A DNA stretch of 64,000 nucleotides from Saccoglossus kowalevskii. Lineage: Eukaryota; Hemichordata; Enteropneusta; Harrimaniidae. The stretch is from the NCBI RefSeq assembly GCF_000003605.2, contig NW_003137821.1, forward strand, positions 750,134 through 814,133, read 5' to 3'. Shown piece by piece: positions 58,378-64,000 of this stretch. A model generated the notes under the pieces. That model did not search any database, had not been told where the DNA came from, and worked only from the letters and a program-made list of their open reading frames with translations. Position numbers and translations under genes: made by a program. The first letter of the stretch is position 1, and each line of letters starts with the position of its first letter.

Positions 58378-60130
58378 GTAGTGAAAGTAGTCGTGTTATC
58401 TAGGGTTCCAAATACAAGTATAGAACAATTACAAACAATCACCGGCTTTAATTACCATATTTAACACTTATTTTAATTGATACTATAATTAGTGCTTAAA
58501 CAAGGTAAGTCTGACGTTTACGAAAATATAGAAGAACAAATTCAAATTGTATGCGTTTATTCGAAAAGATTGTGACAGTTCTTCACACAACTATATTGTT
58601 GTGTGGTATATATTCCACCAAATCATGTAAATTCATGTAAATTGCACTCGTTCGCCAATATAAAATATTATACTATAATCACTCTTTTGACTTACTCTCG
58701 ATTGACTATTAATTCTGAATTCTGGCACAAACACCATTGCAGCTCGTCTCTTGAGAAATATACACATATGTAATATATTGCAAGTAGACGTGCATTAAAT
58801 ACATATGTAAATATACTACATCGAGTTCATTTCACAAAGTTGAAAGGTATGTAGCAGGACATAATAGTACTTACAAATGCTGAGTTTGATTACGCACAAA
58901 ATTCAATACAAAGTTGTAAATGTGACCTAACATACATCAAAACTCAGATCTGACATACTAACAGTTTAAATGATGATTTCGCATAATTTTTGTCATTTTC
59001 GTTGAAAATAGATGCGAGGACCAACGGCATACACACAGACTCAGTGGGCACTCGTGGTTGGTAGTTTGTTGGTAAAGTGGACGTTGTTGATTGTAATTTA
59101 AGTGTTCCCATGGTCAAATGGTCTCAGACAAAAAAAAATATTGCAGACATGATACCAAGTCTGTGCAATCTTGAACGCCAAATCTTACATACATGGATAG
59201 TGACAGAATCGACGATTATGAAATCTAGTGCATGCATAGTTACGCATAACGTGCTGTGTGGAGGTAATACTTACCGCAATTTCTTTGATCCTATTTATAA
59301 ACAACATAAGAAACTGATTCACGTTATAATGTTTATTATATTGTATAAATGCAATTGTATTTCTTAACAAAACGCCCGCCAAAATGATTCTTTAGCTCTA
59401 TCAGTACTGAGGAGCAGACTAAACTAGCTTCACCTAAGATATTTTCTGCTGCCAAACCATCACTGCTCATCTTATATAGTTATATATGTAGATTTTCGTC
59501 TTGATTTTAATAGTTATTTATTATATGCATAATAGTTACTACATAATTAAATATTAAAACAATTATTAAAATAGTAAACATAGCGCTGAGTTGTTATGTT
59601 AGTATAAATTTTAACAATGTCCAATATAGCGAGATACGTATCATTCTTATACACAGTATAATACATAATAAATTAAATGGACGTAATGACAACGTTTCAT
59701 ACACATTTGAACATGTTTACTAAACTCTTTTTTGTAAACAGCTTTTGTATCCAATGTTCATACATTCATGGAGAAAAAACGGTGGTGTAAAACAATTACA
59801 AACAAGTTCTTTGCGTGAAAACACTATGATTTGCAAAACCTTACACAGCACAAGTGCTTGAATTACATTACATAATCGAAGCTCATTTTGTTTAAAATTA
59901 AAATACCATAAATGCTGTTATGGTTTATATCAAAATAGCAACACTAGCGTGTGAAATAATAATTGATCTTATTAGGAGAAACATATTTCTCAAACAAGAA
60001 AGTAGGTGACATCTACAGTGAATGAATCATCTAGTCTCGAGTTTTGCAAGGTGTTTAATTTCATTTAAGTGTCGAAAGTTAATGATGTGGTTTATGCCCT
60101 GTGAATATCAAGTAGTTCATTTGCCTGAGA
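58111..60130. other. AT-rich stretch, nothing recognised, with an AAT microsatellite
   Basis: A 96-codon frame at 59077-59367 starts only at a non-ATG codon and has no domain. No known repeat family was seen apart from the AAT run. Confidence 0.3.
58344..58376. repeat. AAT microsatellite, about 11 units
   Basis: Perfect TAA repeat. Confidence 0.95.
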
Positions 60131-60132
60131 CC

Positions 60133-60266
60133 AACAGTTTATATCCGTTGGTGACTTGAGTGAGACAGTCTTACATAGTTGCATGCCTTTTAGTGTACAC
60201 CCCGAATCATTCTTCTATGTCATCTGTAAGTACATAATAAGTAGGGTAATTGATGCAATAATTGTA
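60133..60266. repeat. Left copy of a local duplication (partner at 60635-60817)
   Basis: CAGTTTATATCCGTTGGTGAC and then CAGTCTTACATAGTT match CAGTTGATATCCGTTGGTGAC and CAGTCTCACATAGTT in the partner; further on both have a T.ATTG.TGC..CAATT-type block. It is non-coding. Confidence 0.55.
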
Positions 60267-60634
60267 ACACCCTTTCCTGTAGGTATGTTTTACCAAAACA
60301 AGTTAAGACTCTCAACACTTTACACGACAAATAAACATGTACTGTAATAAAACATATATGTATATTTATACCTATGTTAATATTTCGAATATTACTATCA
60401 TAATTAGTCCTTGCCAAACAACACAAATATTTTGCAAAATATTAAAGTTATAAAACAAATTATTGTGGAGATTATGCTCCATAACTCATCAAATGAACTG
60501 CCATCTACAGATGATTTATATTCTTAGACTAGTCTTAGGTTACGCAACGTCGCATCAAGTATAAAGTCGTTAATGCTACTTTCAGATGTAGTCCACGTCC
60601 AGTGCATATAAATATATAGATATTCTTTGGGACA

Positions 60635-60817
60635 ATCAGTTGATATCCGTTGGTGACGTAAGTTTTTCAGTCTCACATAGTTAAATTACATTGAAAGTAC
60701 TCTCTCTATCTTGTATGTAATTACTCTCTATGCCCTAAGTATATGAGACGGTTTGTGATCAATACATTGCAATGTGTAGTAGACTAATTGGCAAAGGCAA
60801 AATCGATGCGGCAATTC
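60635..60817. repeat. Right copy of a local duplication (partner at 60133-60266)
   Basis: See the entry at 60133. The offset is about 0.5 kb. Confidence 0.55.
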
Positions 60818-61105
60818 AGAGACGAGGTTCAGAATGTACTGAACACTTGTCTTTGTAGCAATTACGTATTTTATAACATTTTATCCTCGTTGTTCGCTGC
60901 CTAAAAAGTCATTTATATAACAAGACAAAGTAATTGACTTTCTGCAGAAGACTATGTAAGCATTCAGCTGTGTGTTTATTTTGTTTGAAGAGCAGTTTCA
61001 AACATCGATTAGAGTCCATTCTTCTATTATCAAACACATTTCCGCAAAAGTGTGTTCTGATTATTTGCAATTTAACCAACGACTGAACTTATTTTGAAAT
61101 TCTTA

Positions 61106-61194
61106 AGAGTCTAGTCTAGTCTAGTCTAGTCTAGTCTAGTCTAGTCTAGTCTGAGTGAAGTGGAGTGGAGCGGAGTGTAGTGTAGTGTAGTGTA
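61106..61194. repeat. Pentanucleotide repeat with changing unit
   Basis: About nine AGTCT units (61108-61152) pass without a spacer into GAGTG-type units and then into TAGTG units ending near 61193. All three have a five-base period. Confidence 0.9.
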
Positions 61195-63036
61195 TAATAA
61201 TCCTGCAATCAACAATGCCGTGTACATCTGCAGATTAATATTCTATCATATGGTTTCAAGAATCCATAATAGTGCAATGATTGAATATTGGAACAAAGCT
61301 TATTAGGTATTTTAATCATATCCTTATCAAAAGGTCATTTTTAAAACAACTGCTCTGACCTCGAAGTGCTGTGTAACATCGTGTTAGCAAGCACATTTGA
61401 CAAGCTTTGCCGATGTTCGTAACAAGATGCGACCATCATGGGGTCTTAGTGTTAACAGCCGTAATAAAAACGATAGATAAGACCGTCGTGATTTACGTTA
61501 GGCGTTACAAAATAATACTATAAAAAAGGGGGTACGCACTGTTAACATATATAAACATATAAATAATTAAACCTTTGTAAGTAATCACGACTATGAAGAC
61601 CATCTGCCTTTTAATGATCACTGGGCACTCCAATACAACTTACACGTCAAGTAACCAACACTCAAATGCCACCTGTCCGTAGTTCCCAGTAATTGCCTTT
61701 TTGGCGAGGGATTGGTAAGATGAACCCGTCTATAAAGGCCGAAATGATGGATAATGATTGCATGTTTACTCTGGACTCTAGATTCTTTACTCTGTAATCA
61801 AATGAGTCTTTTATATTCTACGTATGATCATCTTCAGATAGCTGTTGAAACTGACAAATAAAAAGAGATAGTATTGTCATATAGTTTTTTTCAAGAATTA
61901 ATTAATCTCATTATGAATATCGTCTAGTACTGTATATATAGAACAATTTATCATTTCATTTCTTCAGCTTGATATTCACCATGCACATGTTTAACTGTGT
62001 ATATATTTATATCTGAACTATAACAGCGGGGAAATCATACATTGCGGCATAATGCCAGTCCGAATTGTTTGAAATATGCGCACAAAGCGTGTTTTAAGAG
62101 CAACGTAGTGTAATGAACTAACGTAACAACTACATTCTACCATTTATTATATCATACCAATAGTGTATGTTGTCTTATGTACTGAATTAATTTCAGAGAA
62201 TACTGATTAATTATAATTTGGCGACGTTTATGCTAGTCTGATATAGAAATTAATGCAGATGAAAACATTTTTTCTATAACAAATGATAGTAATTTACAGC
62301 GACCTAACGTGTGAATTCGCGACCATGGCAAGCGGTGACTCCATACTTTGCTGATAAATGCAATTTCTGTCTGTGGGGAGTGGATAGTATAATATTAATG
62401 TAATTATCTCATAAAATCGTTGTTCAAATAGCTCAAGTATACCCTTCATTATTAATTGACATCATTTCAACCAAGCAGAAGTTTCTTTAAACGTAACACA
62501 AATTACGTAATTCAAATTACAAGGCGTATACTGTGAAGCTTCACACATATGTAGTACATCTCTCGACTGTTTTATTATTGTGAAACAGTCGGCATCTAAT
62601 TTTCGAAATACCAACCTAGTTTTAAGATAGAGATTTTGTTTATGATGACTCACTTCAACTGCTCGTTTCGGGTTGACGACTTTTTTAGACATAATGAACA
62701 AATTACCGGTAATATAACTTAACATTTGTGCCATAAAAACAGTGAGAACAAATAATTGCTGATGTTTCTGTAGAAATATGTTTTATCAGAATCATTAAAC
62801 ACGTGTTCTCTTTCAAATACTTTAACCTTTTTTCTATATTTTTATGTCAAAAACTTTTGACTATTAATAAAGTTAACACTTGGTCTGAAATCATATCTTG
62901 AACACCTTCGTTCAATTCAGTGAAGAAAAACTAAACGTAAAGTCTGTAACGTTTTCAGTCACGGGCACTGATTCCCGCGTACAACTATGTCATGCAATAC
63001 ACCGCTAATAGACAACACAGAACAAGCACAATGTAA
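61195..63036. other. AT-rich stretch, nothing recognised
   Basis: A 90-codon ATG frame on the minus strand (62734-62462) has a short hydrophobic start and a basic middle but no domain I know. It is the best single open frame in this part, yet is unsupported. Confidence 0.25.
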
Positions 63037-63255
63037 GATGACGAGGCATAATGAAAACTTTTCGACAGCTAACTTAAAGTAGGGTTAGATAAGCTGGTAA
63101 TTGGATTTCCCTGAAAGGTCGCAGATCGTTCTCTTAAATGGATGACATACATGATAACCCCAATTTATAGAAACCATTTGAATAAACTGCGCATGAGCAT
63201 TACACGGAAGTTTACAGAGCTATATCCGGATTGTCACTACAAAGTGGAATTTCAG
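63037..63255 (+). promoter_or_regulatory. Receptor-family upstream module, copy E
   Basis: Third copy of the module found before gene C and relic D: TAACTTAAAGTAGGGTTAGA, TTAAATGGATGACATACA, CAATTTATAGAAA, AACTGCGCATG and TGTCACTACAAAGTGG follow in the same order and orientation. In gene C the start codon lies 470 bp after the module; no exon 1 is visible in the 745 bases left in the window. The downstream gene may begin beyond the edge or may have been lost. Confidence 0.5.
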
Positions 63256-64000
63256 AACCAAGAAGATTATTTTATATTCTGAAAATTAGGTATCAATTGG
63301 CAGTCATGTCTGATAAATATGTCCAGATGTAATGTAAAAATGTCCTACAGCGGCCATATTCGATCGAATCATTCATATATTACATGATATTAACTGCTGA
63401 AAAATATTACTGAAAAGTCGAAGTATCAAGGTAATAGTTAGATGATAACATGGTTGTACGACAAAAGTAAGCGATATGTCCTCGTAAAGATCCTATTTGA
63501 AATCAGCCGAATCGCCGAGCTGAACAAGACAAACTTACGTGTTCAGATTTATTAGTGCAACAAAGTGAGTATGTGAAAGACATAATAATTATTTGTCTGG
63601 GTTGTTTAAAATTGCGTATTCTCATGACAATTTTCAAGATCAAACATTTCCATGGGTCCATTGAACTCTGTGATACCATTAACACCAGGGTTTGACTCTG
63701 GTTAGACCCAGGACCTTGAATTGGATTTGTATCGCACATATAGATTCCAATGTTCATCAGCATCTTCTAAATACTTAATATTAGATGAACAATTTGGGAT
63801 AGTAGCAATTTTGGATCTGACTAAATTTCTCAATGTCTGATTTATCACATAAACATTCTGCATTTGGTAAACACTCCCTATTATCGTAACGAGAATTATG
63901 ATTTTTTTCGTCTTCCGTAATCCACGCGCATTTTGAAACATTCACTACGTTTCCTTATAAGCACTTATACTCAAATTCTAGACAGACGAGATTAATAGAG
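63256..64000. other. Right edge: overlapping minus-strand frames of unknown origin
   Basis: Two minus-strand frames (63941-63702 and 63763-63503, 79 and 86 codons) overlap and might be a broken coding relic; the first starts FQNARGLRKTKK, faintly like the start of a LINE endonuclease domain. I cannot confirm this. No receptor exon is visible. Confidence 0.2.

Noticed and set aside
62462-62734. 90-codon minus frame with ATG
   Set aside because: No domain, no neighbour context and no paralog; length is within chance for 64 kb in six frames.

Overview
The window looks like a piece of an animal (invertebrate) nuclear genome. It is strongly AT-rich, has spliced genes with GT..AG introns, carries LINE relics, DNA transposons and many microsatellites, and shows nothing bacterial. 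No gene names the species. The genes resemble bombesin/endothelin/CCHamide-type receptors of bilaterians; a marine deuterostome or lophotrochozoan would fit, but that is inference. There is one run of N (34113-34402), next to a TTTA microsatellite.

The only well-supported genes are a plus-strand tandem family of class A G-protein-coupled receptors (GPCRs). Gene C (31601-38292) is complete: four exons, 378 residues. Gene A (3467-6091) shows exons 2-4 with the same exon phases and lengths; its exon 1 probably lies before the window. Between them is a decayed copy B (about 15335-16257) with recognisable pieces of exons 2, 3 and 4, and an orphan exon 1 relic D (about 25738-25925) with matching 5' leader and intron 1 sequence. 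A stretch of about 220-260 bp upstream of C recurs upstream of D (24649-24900) and again at 63037-63255. It may be a shared promoter region, and the last copy may mark a further family member near or beyond the right edge. A piece of intron 1 of C also recurs at 45545-45720. The locus has evidently grown by repeated tandem duplication followed by decay.

Mobile DNA: a minus-strand CR1/L2-like LINE relic (6790-7870), a plus-strand Tx1/L1-like LINE relic (9045-10170), a decayed inverted-repeat DNA transposon with SAP-like and THAP-like coding pieces (53591-55250), a broken Ty3/Gypsy fossil (about 55690-56460, minus), and a small fold-back MITE family (22125-22360 as a tandem array; 46029, 52519 and 57460 as single or partial copies). 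Several old direct duplications of non-coding DNA were found by eye (18.2/20.0 kb, 49.6/52.1 kb, 52.7/57.9 kb, 60.1/60.6 kb).

The rest, including nearly all of 38.3-53.5 kb and 58-64 kb, is AT-rich DNA in which I can support no gene. Alignments were made by eye, so edges of repeats and relics are approximate.
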